In this document: positions 16,329 through 24,745 of the stretch, piece by piece
Numbering within the stretch: position 1 is the first letter of the stretch
How the letters are laid out: every line of letters starts with the position of its first letter
Assembly: GCF_010104355.1 (NCBI RefSeq)
Contig: NZ_CP044972.1
Span: forward strand, 3,100,001 to 3,164,000
Length of the DNA stretch: 64,000 nt
Origin: Hydrogenophaga sp. PBL-H3
GTDB lineage: Bacteria > Pseudomonadota > Gammaproteobacteria > Burkholderiales > Burkholderiaceae_C
Reading direction: 5' to 3'
Position numbers and translations under genes: made by a program
Notes under the pieces: generated by a model
What the model was told of the DNA's origin: nothing
Databases searched by the model: none
What the model saw: only the letters and a program-made list of their open reading frames with translations

Positions 16329-16645
16329 GGCTTGACGGTCAGCACCCAGGTCGAGAGGGTCTTGAGATCGGTCGTGCTCAGGCTGGGGTGGGCTGGCATG
16401 GGAATGCGGCCCCATTTGCCCTTGGAGCCGTTCTGGATGGATTGCGCGAGCGACGCAGCAGCGTCTTTCTCGGTCGCGTATTTTTCGGCGATGGCCGCAA
16501 AGGCAGGGCCCACCACTTTTTCGCCATTGGCATGGCACGAATAACAGCCGCTGGCTTTGGCCAGGTCGGGGGCGCCGGCCAGGTTGGCCTGCGCAAAGGC
16601 GCTGGCACTGGTGATCAGGGTGGCAATGATGAGAATCGAGCGCAT
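16325..16645 (-). CDS. Small soluble cytochrome c (c-551/c-552 type)
   Basis: The product is 106 residues. It has a signal peptide (to about 19, SASAFAQ), a single heme site CYSCH near residue 34 and the distal Met in IPMPAH near residue 83, typical of class I c551 cytochromes. It lies directly downstream of the PQQ alcohol dehydrogenase, whose electrons normally go to such a cytochrome. A strong terminator (16674-16724) separates the two, so it may have its own promoter. Confidence 0.85.
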   Translation of the reverse strand: MRSILIIATLITSASAFAQANLAGAPDLAKASGCYSCHANGEKVVGPAFAAIAEKYATEKDAAASLAQSIQNGSKGKWGRIPMPAHPSLSTTDLKTLSTWVLTVKP

Positions 16646-16673
16646 GGCAGGTCCGCTTGAAAACTGACGGGGT

Positions 16674-16724
16674 CAAAGAAAAAGGTGCCGACCCGGCGCG
16701 TGCACCGCACCCGGCCGGCACCTT
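16674..16724 (-). terminator. Intrinsic terminator of the PQQ dehydrogenase gene
   Basis: On the minus strand AAGGTGCCG (16724-16716) pairs with CGGCACCTT (16690-16682), with further inner pairing, followed by TTTCTTTG. It lies 6 bases after the dehydrogenase stop. Confidence 0.75.
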
Positions 16725-16730
16725 GGAACA

Positions 16731-18452
16731 TCACTTCGCGAGCTTGAAGGTCCAGACGGAGCCGCCCTGCTCCAGGAAGTTGACCTTCTTGGCCACTTCA
16801 CCGCCCCACAGAGGCACGGCGCCGCCCCAGCCGGAGACCACGCTCACGTACTGCTCGCCGCCTTCGGTCCAGGTGATGGGAGGAGCCACCACGCCGGAGC
16901 CGGTCTGGAACTGCCACACGACCTTGCCGGTCTTGGCATCGGCTGCCTTGAGGTAACCCTCAGGCGTGCCCCAGAACACCAGGTCGCCCGCGGTCAGCAC
17001 ACCACCCCACAGCGGCGCGTTGTTCTTGACTTCCCAGGCCACTTTGCCGGTCTTGGGATCGATCGCGCGCAGCGAGCCGATGTGGTCTTCGAACAGCGGC
17101 TTGATGGTGAAGCCCGCACCCAGGTAGGCAGCGCCCTTCTTGTAGGTGATCGGCTCGTTCCAGATCTCCATGCCCCATTCGTTGGTGGGCACATAGAACA
17201 GGCCGGTGCGCGGGCTGTATGCCATGGGCATCTGGTTCTTGCCACCCAGGAAGCCGGGAGCGGAGAACACCGACTTGCCCTTGGCGCCGTCGCCGCCAGC
17301 GGCGGTCGGGTCGCCAGGACGGTTGGTGTCGTCAAAGTTAGGACGGCCGGTCTTCAGATCGATGCCGGTGGCCCAGGTCACTTTCTTCACGAACGGGAAG
17401 GCGTTGACCAGCTTGCCGGTTGCGGCGTCGTTCACGTAGAAGAAGCCGTTGCGGTCTGCCTTGGCGCCCATGCGCTTGCCGTCCATGTCGAAGGTGACGA
17501 ACTCGTTCACACCGTCGTAGTCCCAGCCGTCGTTGGGCGTGTTCTGGTAGTGCCACACGATCTTGCCGGTCTTGGGGTCGATCGCCACGGTGGAGGCCGA
17601 GTACAGGTTGTCACCCTTGCGCACATGGCTGTTCCATGGGCCGGGGTTGCCGGTGCCGAAGTAGGCCAGGCCGGTCTTCGGGTCGTAGGTGCCGCCCAGC
17701 CACGGGGTGGCTCCGCCGGTTTTCCAGGTCTCGCCGGGCCAGCTGGCGTTGGTGGTGCCGGAAATACCGTTTTCCTTGCCGTCCTTGTAGCCCATGTGGC
17801 CTTCGACCACGGGACGCGACCAGACCATCTTGCCGGTCTTGGGATCGCGCGCTTCCACGCGGCCAACCACGCCGAACTCACCGCCGGAGACACCGGTCAT
17901 GAGCAGGCCTTGTGCGATCAGGGGCGCGGCGGTGTAGCTGTAGCCGGCGGCGTAGTCGTCGATCTTCTCGCGCCACACCACCTTGCCGGTGTCCTGGTCC
18001 AGGGCCACCAGCTGGGCGTCGAGCGTGCCGAAGATCACCAGGTTGTCATACAGGGCGGCGCCACGGTTGATCACGTCGCAGCAGGGCATGATGCCTTCGG
18101 GCAGGCGGTGCTCGTACTTCCAGAGCTTCTCGCCGGTCTTGGTGTCCACCGCGTAGATGCGCGAGTAGGAGGCCGTGACGAACATCTTGCCCTTGTTGAC
18201 CAGCGGCTGAGACTGCTGGCCGCGCTGCTTTTCACCGCCGAACGACATGGACCACGCCGGCACCAGCTTGCTGATGTTCTTGGCGGTGATGCCATTGAGT
18301 TCGGAGTGGCGCTGACCCTGGGTACCGAGGCCCCAGCTCAACACGTTCTCGGGCGACTTGGCGTCGTTGGCGATCATGGCGTCGGTGACGCCCTGCGCGC
18401 CAACGTGGGCCGTGGCGGCCATGATCATGAGGCTCAGTAGAGTGCGTTTCAC
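16731..18452 (-). CDS. PQQ-dependent alcohol dehydrogenase with lanthanide-type active site
   Basis: The product is 573 residues from GTG at 18452 (AGGAG seven bases upstream). It has a signal peptide (to about 20, HVGAQG), then an eight-bladed quinoprotein propeller close to ExaA/PedE/PedH ethanol dehydrogenases. Visible residues are vicinal Cys124-Cys125 (disulfide over PQQ), Glu192 and Asn269 (metal ligands) and catalytic Asp311 in WDYDGVN. Asp313, two residues after the catalytic Asp, is the extra ligand known from lanthanide-dependent XoxF and PedH; calcium enzymes have Ala or Ser there. Lanthanide dependence is inferred from it. Oxidises alcohols in the periplasm and passes electrons to cytochrome c. 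Confidence 0.9.
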   Translation of the reverse strand: MKRTLLSLMIMAATAHVGAQGVTDAMIANDAKSPENVLSWGLGTQGQRHSELNGITAKNISKLVPAWSMSFGGEKQRGQQSQPLVNKGKMFVTASYSRIYAVDTKTGEKLWKYEHRLPEGIMPCCDVINRGAALYDNLVIFGTLDAQLVALDQDTGKVVWREKIDDYAAGYSYTAAPLIAQGLLMTGVSGGEFGVVGRVEARDPKTGKMVWSRPVVEGHMGYKDGKENGISGTTNASWPGETWKTGGATPWLGGTYDPKTGLAYFGTGNPGPWNSHVRKGDNLYSASTVAIDPKTGKIVWHYQNTPNDGWDYDGVNEFVTFDMDGKRMGAKADRNGFFYVNDAATGKLVNAFPFVKKVTWATGIDLKTGRPNFDDTNRPGDPTAAGGDGAKGKSVFSAPGFLGGKNQMPMAYSPRTGLFYVPTNEWGMEIWNEPITYKKGAAYLGAGFTIKPLFEDHIGSLRAIDPKTGKVAWEVKNNAPLWGGVLTAGDLVFWGTPEGYLKAADAKTGKVVWQFQTGSGVVAPPITWTEGGEQYVSVVSGWGGAVPLWGGEVAKKVNFLEQGGSVWTFKLAK

Positions 18453-18741
18453 AGTTTGTCTCCTGCTCGTCTGTGGGTTGGATGGCTGCCTCCGTGCAAC
18501 ATGCCCGGCTGCTCGTGATGCCCGACGCGACAGATCGGTCCGTGGGCTGCACGGGACTTGAATGGCAACATCTGTGCCAGGGTGCGCGGCGTGGCGCCGA
18601 GCGGCTTTTCCTAGGGTTTTCGAGTACCTCTTGCCCCCCACGGCGAGCGCAACTGCGCCATGTCACCTCTGGCGGCTGTGACGCCGTGGTGACAGTGTTC
18701 AGAAATGAATCACAGGCCCGCGGGCCTGCAACAGTTGGCGC
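18453..18741. promoter_or_regulatory. Upstream region of the PQQ dehydrogenase with a CCTAGGG motif
   Basis: 289 bases with no supported gene. It should carry the dehydrogenase promoter on the minus strand. TTTTCCTAGGGTTTTCG at about 18606-18622, 150 bases before the start, resembles a site upstream of the PQQ sugar dehydrogenase at 27.56 kb. A shared regulator of quinoprotein genes is possible but unproven. Confidence 0.35.
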
Positions 18742-19707
18742 TCAGCGCCTGGACGCGGGAGCGGCCAGCACCCGCTGCTCGTAGCGCGGGTACCACTGGG
18801 TCAGGCTGCGGTGCAGCTCGGCGGGCTGGGCGGCCCAGCCCTGGAAACGCTCGGGCACCGGCAGGCGCAGCACCTCGCTCAGGTCGAGCCCGCGCTCGGC
18901 GCTCTCGCGCATCTGGGTGGTGAGCCAGCGCAGCCAGTCGCGCGTCTGTTCCACGCCACCCAGGCCGCTGTGCAGCGGGCCGTGGCTGGGCACCACCTGA
19001 CGGATCTTCTCCGTGGTGATCCATTGCGACAGCTTCGCCAGGCTGGCCTGCCAGGCTTCAAAGTCGGCGTGCGGCGTGGTGGGCACGCGGCTGGCAAACA
19101 CCAGGCCTCCGGCAAACAGCACGCTGGTGGTGTGGTCAATGAGCACCAGGTCGTCGCTGGTGTGGCCGCTCAGGCGGCGCAGCTCCAGCTTGTGGCCACC
19201 AATCTGCAGCACCCCGGGCTCCACCGGCTGGCGCGAGGGCGTGGACTCGGTGGCCTTCATCCAGTCGCCGCACAGGCGGTAGAGGTTGTCGGCATAGGCC
19301 CTGCCTTCAGCCTGCATGCCGCTGATGCTGCCTGGCAGCGCCTGCGTGGGCCGGTCGGCCCAGGCCTGGTTGCCGAAGAAGTAATCGGGGTGCAGGTTGA
19401 GGCTGAGCACGCGCACCACCGGCTCGCGCGTGACGCGCTCGATGGCGCGGCGCTGCTGCTCGCCATAAAGCCGGGAAGGCCCGGTATTGACCACCACCAC
19501 GCCCGCGCCGGTGGCGATGAAGGCGGTGTTGATGATGTTGCAGCCGTTGGTGCGCGAGAAGTCTTCCACCGCACCCTCGATGATCCAGGTGCGCTCGGCG
19601 ATCTGGCGCGGGCGCAGGTCGTAGTCGAGGCGGGCCATGTCAGGCCGGGCCTGCGCCATGGCCACGCTGGCGAAGGTGGCGATCAGCCAGGCCAGCAGCA
19701 CTCTCAT
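18742..19707 (-). CDS. Quinoprotein relay system zinc metallohydrolase
   Basis: The product is 321 residues. It has a signal peptide (to about 19, SVAMAQ) and a metallo-beta-lactamase fold. Family features are VVVVNTGPSRLYGEQQ, LNLHPDYFFGNQAW, the LSGHTSDDLVLIDH metal-ligand segment near 210 and VVPSHGPLHSG near 265. This is the SoxH-related family that sits next to PQQ dehydrogenases and a SoxYZ-like carrier. HPDYFFG replaces the usual HxHxDH, as in that family, so activity may differ from classical hydrolases. The start overlaps the SoxYZ-like gene by four bases. Confidence 0.85.
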   Translation of the reverse strand: MRVLLAWLIATFASVAMAQARPDMARLDYDLRPRQIAERTWIIEGAVEDFSRTNGCNIINTAFIATGAGVVVVNTGPSRLYGEQQRRAIERVTREPVVRVLSLNLHPDYFFGNQAWADRPTQALPGSISGMQAEGRAYADNLYRLCGDWMKATESTPSRQPVEPGVLQIGGHKLELRRLSGHTSDDLVLIDHTTSVLFAGGLVFASRVPTTPHADFEAWQASLAKLSQWITTEKIRQVVPSHGPLHSGLGGVEQTRDWLRWLTTQMRESAERGLDLSEVLRLPVPERFQGWAAQPAELHRSLTQWYPRYEQRVLAAPASRR

Positions 19708-20513
19708 GCGCTCACCTCCGCATCGATCCGGTTGCCATTGTTGTCGCGCCCCACCAGCCGGAAACCACTGCCGTACTGCGGAGGCAGTTCGAAGGTGATG
19801 AGCGGGTTCTCCGACACCGGCTCGTGCAGCGCAAGGCGCCACCAGGGCACGCCCGCGCCGTCCACCAGCTGCAGCTGCTCGATGTAGAAGGCCGGGATGC
19901 CGGCCACCAGCCCGGTGTCCATGGGGTGCATCACGCGCACCCGCAGGCGGCGGCTGCCTTCGAGCACGTTGTTGAAGAAGCGCGCCTGCACCTGGTTGAG
20001 CGAGCGGCTCCACGAACCGTCGGCGCGCGTGGCGCCGGGCACCGTGCAGCCGCCACCGGCCGCCTGCACCCAGGTGCTGCCCACGTGCCAGGCACCGTCG
20101 CGCGTCTGCACCAGGGCGCGCACGGGCGAGGCCTGCTCCATGCGGATGCGAAAAGCCAGCATGGGCAAGGCCTTGAGCGGCTCGAACTCCAGCACCTCGC
20201 GCACCGGGTTGCGGTCCACCACCACCTGGATGCGCACGACGCCACCGCCAGTGGCGCCCAGGCCGCGCGCGTCCACCAGCAGCGGCACATTCATGGCGTC
20301 ATCGGCAAAGGCCGGGCCACTCACCACCACCGCGCTGGAGAAGCGCATGGGCGCATTGCCCAGGTACTGCTTGCGCAAGCCGGGCCACTGCATGGAGCCC
20401 AGCGGGTCGCCGCCGGTGTGGTCCACGGCGGCCAGGAGCGGTGTACCGGCCGCGCCCAGGGCAGCGCCGACGAACCAGCGGCGGTGCTTGTCAACCGGTG
20501 TCATGAGAGCCAT
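19704..20513 (-). CDS. Quinoprotein dehydrogenase-associated SoxYZ-like carrier protein
   Basis: The product is 269 residues; the ATG at 20513 has GAGG seven bases upstream. A Tat/Sec-like leader is visible (HRRWFVGAALGAAG). A SoxY-like half (about 45-170) carries a conserved Cys in AGGGCTVPG near residue 155, comparable with the SoxY C-terminal GGCGG cysteine. A SoxZ-like half follows (RLRVRVMHPMDTG, then NPLITFELPPQYG). In sulfur oxidation SoxYZ carries intermediates on a cysteine; here the fused form is encoded between a PQQ dehydrogenase system and its metallohydrolase. Its cargo is unknown. Confidence 0.85.
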   Translation of the reverse strand: MALMTPVDKHRRWFVGAALGAAGTPLLAAVDHTGGDPLGSMQWPGLRKQYLGNAPMRFSSAVVVSGPAFADDAMNVPLLVDARGLGATGGGVVRIQVVVDRNPVREVLEFEPLKALPMLAFRIRMEQASPVRALVQTRDGAWHVGSTWVQAAGGGCTVPGATRADGSWSRSLNQVQARFFNNVLEGSRRLRVRVMHPMDTGLVAGIPAFYIEQLQLVDGAGVPWWRLALHEPVSENPLITFELPPQYGSGFRLVGRDNNGNRIDAEVSA

Positions 20514-21350
20514 TCAGGAACCTCGTTGGCGGATCCAGCCGCGTTGCGGGTCGTAGCCCCACAGGGCCAGCACAAAAAACGTGATGCTGCACACCACCAC
20601 CACCGCCCATGCGGTGGCGTTGAACTGCCCATACATCGCAAAGCGCATGGCTTCCACCGCGTGGGTGAAGGGGTTGAACTCGGCCAGCTTGAGCAGCCAA
20701 TAGGCGCCCGACTCCTCCAGCTTCCACAGCGGGTACAGCGCGGGGCTGATGAAGAACATCGGGAAGATCACGAAGTTCATGGTGCCGGCAAAGTTCTCCA
20801 GCTGCTTCACATAGACCGACAGCATCAAGCCGAGCGCGGCCAGCAGCGTGGCACCACATGCCATGGCCACCAGCAGGCCGGGCAGGTACAGCAGCGGAAT
20901 CTCCACCCCGAAAGCCCACGAGATGGCCAGGAACACCGTCATCTGCAGCACCGACAGGCAGGTGCCCGCGAGCAGCTTGAAAGCCAGCAGCCAGCCGCGC
21001 GCCAGCGGCGCGGTGAGCAGCAGGCGCATCACGCCCATCTCGCGGTCGTACACCATCGAGAGAGAGCTCTGCATGCCGTTGAACAGCGCCACCATGCCCA
21101 GCAGCCCGGGCACCATGTAGACCTTGTATTCGATGTAGGTCTCATACGGCGGGATGATGGCCACGCCAAACACGTTGTGGAAACCCGCCGAGAACACCAC
21201 GAACCACAGCAGCGGGCGCACCAGCGCCGAGCCCAGGCGCGAAGGCTGGCGCAGGAAGCGCCCGATCTCGCGCCCCACCACCGCGCGCAGCGCGCGCGCC
21301 AGGTGCATGGGCAGCGAGGGCCCGGAAGGCATCAGGGCCGTTGTTTGCAT
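20514..21350 (-). CDS. pedC: ABC-2 type permease of a PQQ-alcohol-dehydrogenase-linked transporter (PedC-like)
   Basis: The product is 278 residues. ABC-2 membrane domain with about six transmembrane segments: LLWFVVFSAGF, MVPGLLGMVALFNGM, VFLAISWAFGV, LLAALGLMLSVYVK, FVIFPMFFISPALYP, AWAVVVVCSITFFVLALW. The EEKxxR-like coupling region and the NPFTHAVEAMR motif are those of the PedC subfamily. In Pseudomonas putida the PedA1A2BC transporter is needed for growth that depends on lanthanides. The gene overlaps the upstream binding protein by 19 bases. The matching ATPase is encoded at 24746 on the opposite strand. Confidence 0.85.
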   Translation of the reverse strand: MQTTALMPSGPSLPMHLARALRAVVGREIGRFLRQPSRLGSALVRPLLWFVVFSAGFHNVFGVAIIPPYETYIEYKVYMVPGLLGMVALFNGMQSSLSMVYDREMGVMRLLLTAPLARGWLLAFKLLAGTCLSVLQMTVFLAISWAFGVEIPLLYLPGLLVAMACGATLLAALGLMLSVYVKQLENFAGTMNFVIFPMFFISPALYPLWKLEESGAYWLLKLAEFNPFTHAVEAMRFAMYGQFNATAWAVVVVCSITFFVLALWGYDPQRGWIRQRGS

Positions 21351-22534
21351 GCGCTCTCCTGTTCGTCCACGCCCAGCGTGTCCAGCACTTCCCTGGGATG
21401 CAGCACGCCTTCCAGCGGCGCCAGCCCCACCACACCGTCCACATGGCTCACGAACATGGGTTGGCGCAGCTGGCCGTCCCAGGCGCGAAAGCTCAGGCGC
21501 GGGCCTTTGAAGCCGTCGATCACCACCGCGCCCGCGCGCAGCTTCTTGAGCTGCTGAGGCACCCCGGCCTTGGGGTCGTCCACCAGCACCGCGGCCACCG
21601 CCTTGCCCGCCGCCCAGGCGGCCCAGTCGTGGCTCTGCATGGGGCGCTGCGCGAGTTTCTGGAAACGCCGCGTGAGCTGCGGGCCGCCGTTGCGCTCCCA
21701 CTGCGGGTGCCAGGCCTGCGCCACCAGGCCACTGGCGCCCACCACCGGGCGCGGCCACTGCGTGGCGTAAGGCACGGTGCGGGCGAACTCGCCGTTGGCG
21801 TCCATCACCGCCACCACCTCGTGCTCGCGCTCGCCGGTGAGCAGGCGCGTGTTGGTGAGGTCGCGCTCGCGCGGGTCGCCGCTGAGCTTGAAGGGTTTGG
21901 TCTGCGTGATCTTCAGGCCGTAGCGTTTGGCGGCGCGGTTGAAGGCCTCGCCCATCAACACATCGGCCGGCTCCGGGCCTTGCAGCAGCAGCACCTTGCG
22001 CCAGTTGCGCGCGGCCAGGTACTGGGCCAGCGTGTCGGCGCGCATGCTGGCGCTGGGCAGCGTGTGCAGCAGGTGGGCGGCGCAGTTCTGAGCGCGCAGG
22101 CTGTCGTCGTCCAGGCCGGTGTTGAACACCACCGCGCCGCCGAGTGCGGCGGGTGCGGCCTGCACCAGCTGGCGCAGCTCGGCCAGGGGCAGGTCGGCCA
22201 CCAGGTGCTGCACCTTGGCGGCTTTCAGGTCGGCCAGGGCCTTGGGAAGCGCTGCCATGTCGGGCAGCACCACGTCACGCACGGTGAGTGCGATGCCGGC
22301 GGTGTCGAGCTCGACGGCGGCTTCTTCCAGCGCCAGCTGCACGCCCTGCAGCGCCCTGCCCTGCGGATGGCCGGGGTAGCCGCGCTCCACGCGGCGAGCA
22401 GCGTAGCGCGCATCACCGGCCAGCGAGATCACGACCATGGTCATCTGCGTGGTGGCGGCCTGCACCGCCGGCCAGGCCAGCAACGTGGCCAGCGTGAACG
22501 TGGCCGAGGCCCGGCGCAAAAAGGGCTTCGGCAT
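21332..22534 (-). CDS. Periplasmic binding protein of the PQQ-alcohol-dehydrogenase ABC system
   Basis: The product is 400 residues, starting at the ATG at 22534 that overlaps the beta-propeller stop. Signal peptide to about 26 (WPAVQA). The body is a two-lobed Leu/Ile/Val-binding-type fold; the subfamily tied to PQQ alcohol dehydrogenases is recognisable from VVISLAGDARYAARRVERGYPGHP-like N-terminal residues and WHPQWERNGGPQL. With the propeller, permease and distant ATPase it matches PedA1A2BC. The ligand is unknown; a lanthanide or alcohol-related compound is possible. Confidence 0.85.
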   Translation of the reverse strand: MPKPFLRRASATFTLATLLAWPAVQAATTQMTMVVISLAGDARYAARRVERGYPGHPQGRALQGVQLALEEAAVELDTAGIALTVRDVVLPDMAALPKALADLKAAKVQHLVADLPLAELRQLVQAAPAALGGAVVFNTGLDDDSLRAQNCAAHLLHTLPSASMRADTLAQYLAARNWRKVLLLQGPEPADVLMGEAFNRAAKRYGLKITQTKPFKLSGDPRERDLTNTRLLTGEREHEVVAVMDANGEFARTVPYATQWPRPVVGASGLVAQAWHPQWERNGGPQLTRRFQKLAQRPMQSHDWAAWAAGKAVAAVLVDDPKAGVPQQLKKLRAGAVVIDGFKGPRLSFRAWDGQLRQPMFVSHVDGVVGLAPLEGVLHPREVLDTLGVDEQESACKQRP

Positions 22535-23532
22535 CAGGGCTGCACCAGCACGCTGTGCGGCACGCGGCCAACGGCCACGGTTTTGATGGCCTTGGCGTTG
22601 GCCGTGTCCACCAGCGTCATGTCGTCCGAGAGGCCGTTGGTCACATACAGGGTCTTGCCATCCGGGTGCATGCTGAGGCCCCAGGCGCGTTTGCCCACCA
22701 GCACCTGGCGGCCCACCTTCTTGCTCGCCACGTCCACCTCGGCCACGTGGTTGGCCTTGCCCAGGCCGACCCACATGGTCTTGCCATCGGGGCTCAGCGT
22801 CATGCCCACGGGGGTGATGTCGGCCTCGCGCATGCCCTTCACTGCAAATTTCACCGAGGCCTTGACGCTGTGGTCCTTGGTGTTGACCACGCTCACGGTG
22901 GCGTCGAGTTCGTTGGTGACCCACAGCTCGGAGCCGCCCTCGGCCAGCACGAAGCGGCGCGGGCGCTTGCCCACCTTGATGTTCTTGATCACCTTCTTCT
23001 GGCCCAGGTCGATGACGTGAACCACGTTGGCCACCTCGGAGGTGACGTAGGCCAGCTTGCCGTCAGGCGTGATCAGCACACCCTCGGGCTCGCCGCCGGT
23101 CTTCACCTCGAACAACGGTTTCTTCGTGGCCAGGTCGTAGGCGGCCATCACGTTCTCGTCTTCGATCGACACATAAACCGTCTTGCCATCGGGGCTGAGG
23201 TCAAAGATCTCCGGACTGTCCCCCAATGGAACAGTTCCGGTCATCTTGCCGCTGGCGGTGTCCACCACGCCGAGCTGGTTGCTGTCGCCGCAGCACACGT
23301 AGATCTGGCTGCGGCTGGCGTTGAACATCATGTGGCGCGGGCGCTGGCAGGTGTCGATGGTCGCCTGGCGCTCGCCCTTGGCATCGAACACGTAGATCTT
23401 GTTGTCCTTCTCGCTGGACACGTACACCTTGCCCTGAGCCAGCGCGGCGAATGGGGTGCACAGCGCACATCCGAGCACAGCAGCCCAGACCATTGAACGC
23501 AAGCCCTGCGCGGCGGGGGCGGAACGAAGCAT
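22534..23532 (-). CDS. PQQ-catabolism-associated YVTN beta-propeller protein
   Basis: The product is 332 residues; the ATG at 23532 has GGAG eight bases upstream. A signal peptide is followed by seven-bladed propeller repeats of the YVTN type (KVYVSSEKDNKIYVFD, RSQIYVCCGDSNQLGVVD, KTVYVSIEDENVMAAYD, KTLYVTNGLSDDMTLVD). The CC pair in the second blade is conserved in my memory of this subfamily. First gene of a seven-gene minus-strand run (propeller, binding protein, permease, SoxYZ-like, metallohydrolase, then dehydrogenase and cytochrome after gaps). Likely periplasmic partner of the ABC transporter. Confidence 0.85.
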   Translation of the reverse strand: MLRSAPAAQGLRSMVWAAVLGCALCTPFAALAQGKVYVSSEKDNKIYVFDAKGERQATIDTCQRPRHMMFNASRSQIYVCCGDSNQLGVVDTASGKMTGTVPLGDSPEIFDLSPDGKTVYVSIEDENVMAAYDLATKKPLFEVKTGGEPEGVLITPDGKLAYVTSEVANVVHVIDLGQKKVIKNIKVGKRPRRFVLAEGGSELWVTNELDATVSVVNTKDHSVKASVKFAVKGMREADITPVGMTLSPDGKTMWVGLGKANHVAEVDVASKKVGRQVLVGKRAWGLSMHPDGKTLYVTNGLSDDMTLVDTANAKAIKTVAVGRVPHSVLVQP

Positions 23533-23694
23533 CAAACTGTCTCCTTGGTTTTGTAAGTTCTGACGTGTGGGCAGCAAAATCAGTGCCAGCGCAACAGGCG
23601 TGGAAATTGCCTGCAAACGCCCGCCACCAGCATGGTGCAGGCATGACCCGCCCTGCTGCTACGGACAAACCCTGAGACAAAACGGCACACCCCG

Positions 23695-24738
23695 ATGACA
23701 CAACGCTCCCCCCGACCCTGCCCTGCGCAGCCACTTGCTTCGCGCAGACAGTTCCTGGGGTGGGGTGCTCACTGCGCGCTCGGTACGCTGGGTGTGTCTG
23801 GGCTGACACGAAGTGCACTCGCGCAGGCCGCTGGCGCCTTCCCGCAGCGCCCGATCCAGCTCATCGTGCCCTGGCCCGCCGGCGGCGCCACCGACCTCAC
23901 GCTGCGCATCCTGTGCGAGGACGCCGCGCCGCTGCTGGGCCAGCCCATCGTGGTCATCAACAAGCCCGGCGCCGCCGGCACGCAGGTGGCGCCACTGCTC
24001 AAGGCGGCCGAGCCCGACGGCTACACCATCGGGCAGGTGCCCATCACCGTGTACCGCCACGCGCTCATGAACAAGGTGCCGTGGGACCCGGTGGCCGACC
24101 TCAGCCCCATCGTGCAGGTCTCGGGCACCACCTTTGGTGTGCTGGTGCCGGCCAGCAGCCCGTGGAAAAGTTTCAACGACCTGCTGGCCTGGGCCAGGGC
24201 GCGCCCGGGTGAACTCATCCTCGGCTCCACCGGCATCGGCACCACCGCGCACCTGGCCACCGAAGAAATCCTGCTGCAGAACAACATCCGCTATGTGCAC
24301 GTGCCCTACCGCGGCACCGCCGACCAGATGCTCGCCGTGGCCGGTGGCCAGGTGATGGCGGGCGTGAACTCCACCGGCTTCGCGCCCTGGGTCGACCAGG
24401 GCAAGATCCGCGTGCTGGCGATCTTCAGCGCGCAGCGCAGCCCGCGCTGGCCCGACGCGCCCACGCTGCGCGAGCTGGGCTACGAACAGTCCGTCTACAC
24501 ATCGCCCTGGGGCCTGGCCGCGCCACACGGCACGCCCGAGGCCGTGGTGCAGCGCCTGCACGACGCGTTTGCCAAGGCCATGCTAAGCGAGCGCCACCTG
24601 CAGGAACTGGCCCGCTACGATCAGACGCTGGATTACCTCAACACCCGCGACTACCGCCGGGCCGTGCTGGAAACGGTGGAGCGCGAAAAGCGCCTGCTGC
24701 AACGCATGAACCTGCTGGCCAAGACCAACGGCGCCTGA
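23695..24738 (+). CDS. TctC/Bug-family periplasmic binding protein with Tat-type leader
   Basis: The product is 347 residues. A twin-arginine-like leader (SRRQFLGWGA) precedes the canonical Bug fold: RPIQLIVPWPAGGATDLTLR, VVINKPGAAGTQ, GYTIGQVP, GSTGIGTTAHLATE. Bug proteins bind carboxylates in the periplasm. No TctA/TctB membrane genes are present. Instead the next gene, 7 bases on, is the PQQ-linked ABC ATPase, and the divergent neighbour is the PQQ-linked propeller gene. This suggests a role in the alcohol-oxidation locus, perhaps sensing or delivering an acid product; that is inference. Confidence 0.8.
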   Translation: MTQRSPRPCPAQPLASRRQFLGWGAHCALGTLGVSGLTRSALAQAAGAFPQRPIQLIVPWPAGGATDLTLRILCEDAAPLLGQPIVVINKPGAAGTQVAPLLKAAEPDGYTIGQVPITVYRHALMNKVPWDPVADLSPIVQVSGTTFGVLVPASSPWKSFNDLLAWARARPGELILGSTGIGTTAHLATEEILLQNNIRYVHVPYRGTADQMLAVAGGQVMAGVNSTGFAPWVDQGKIRVLAIFSAQRSPRWPDAPTLRELGYEQSVYTSPWGLAAPHGTPEAVVQRLHDAFAKAMLSERHLQELARYDQTLDYLNTRDYRRAVLETVEREKRLLQRMNLLAKTNGA

Positions 24739-24745
24739 CCCCCCG

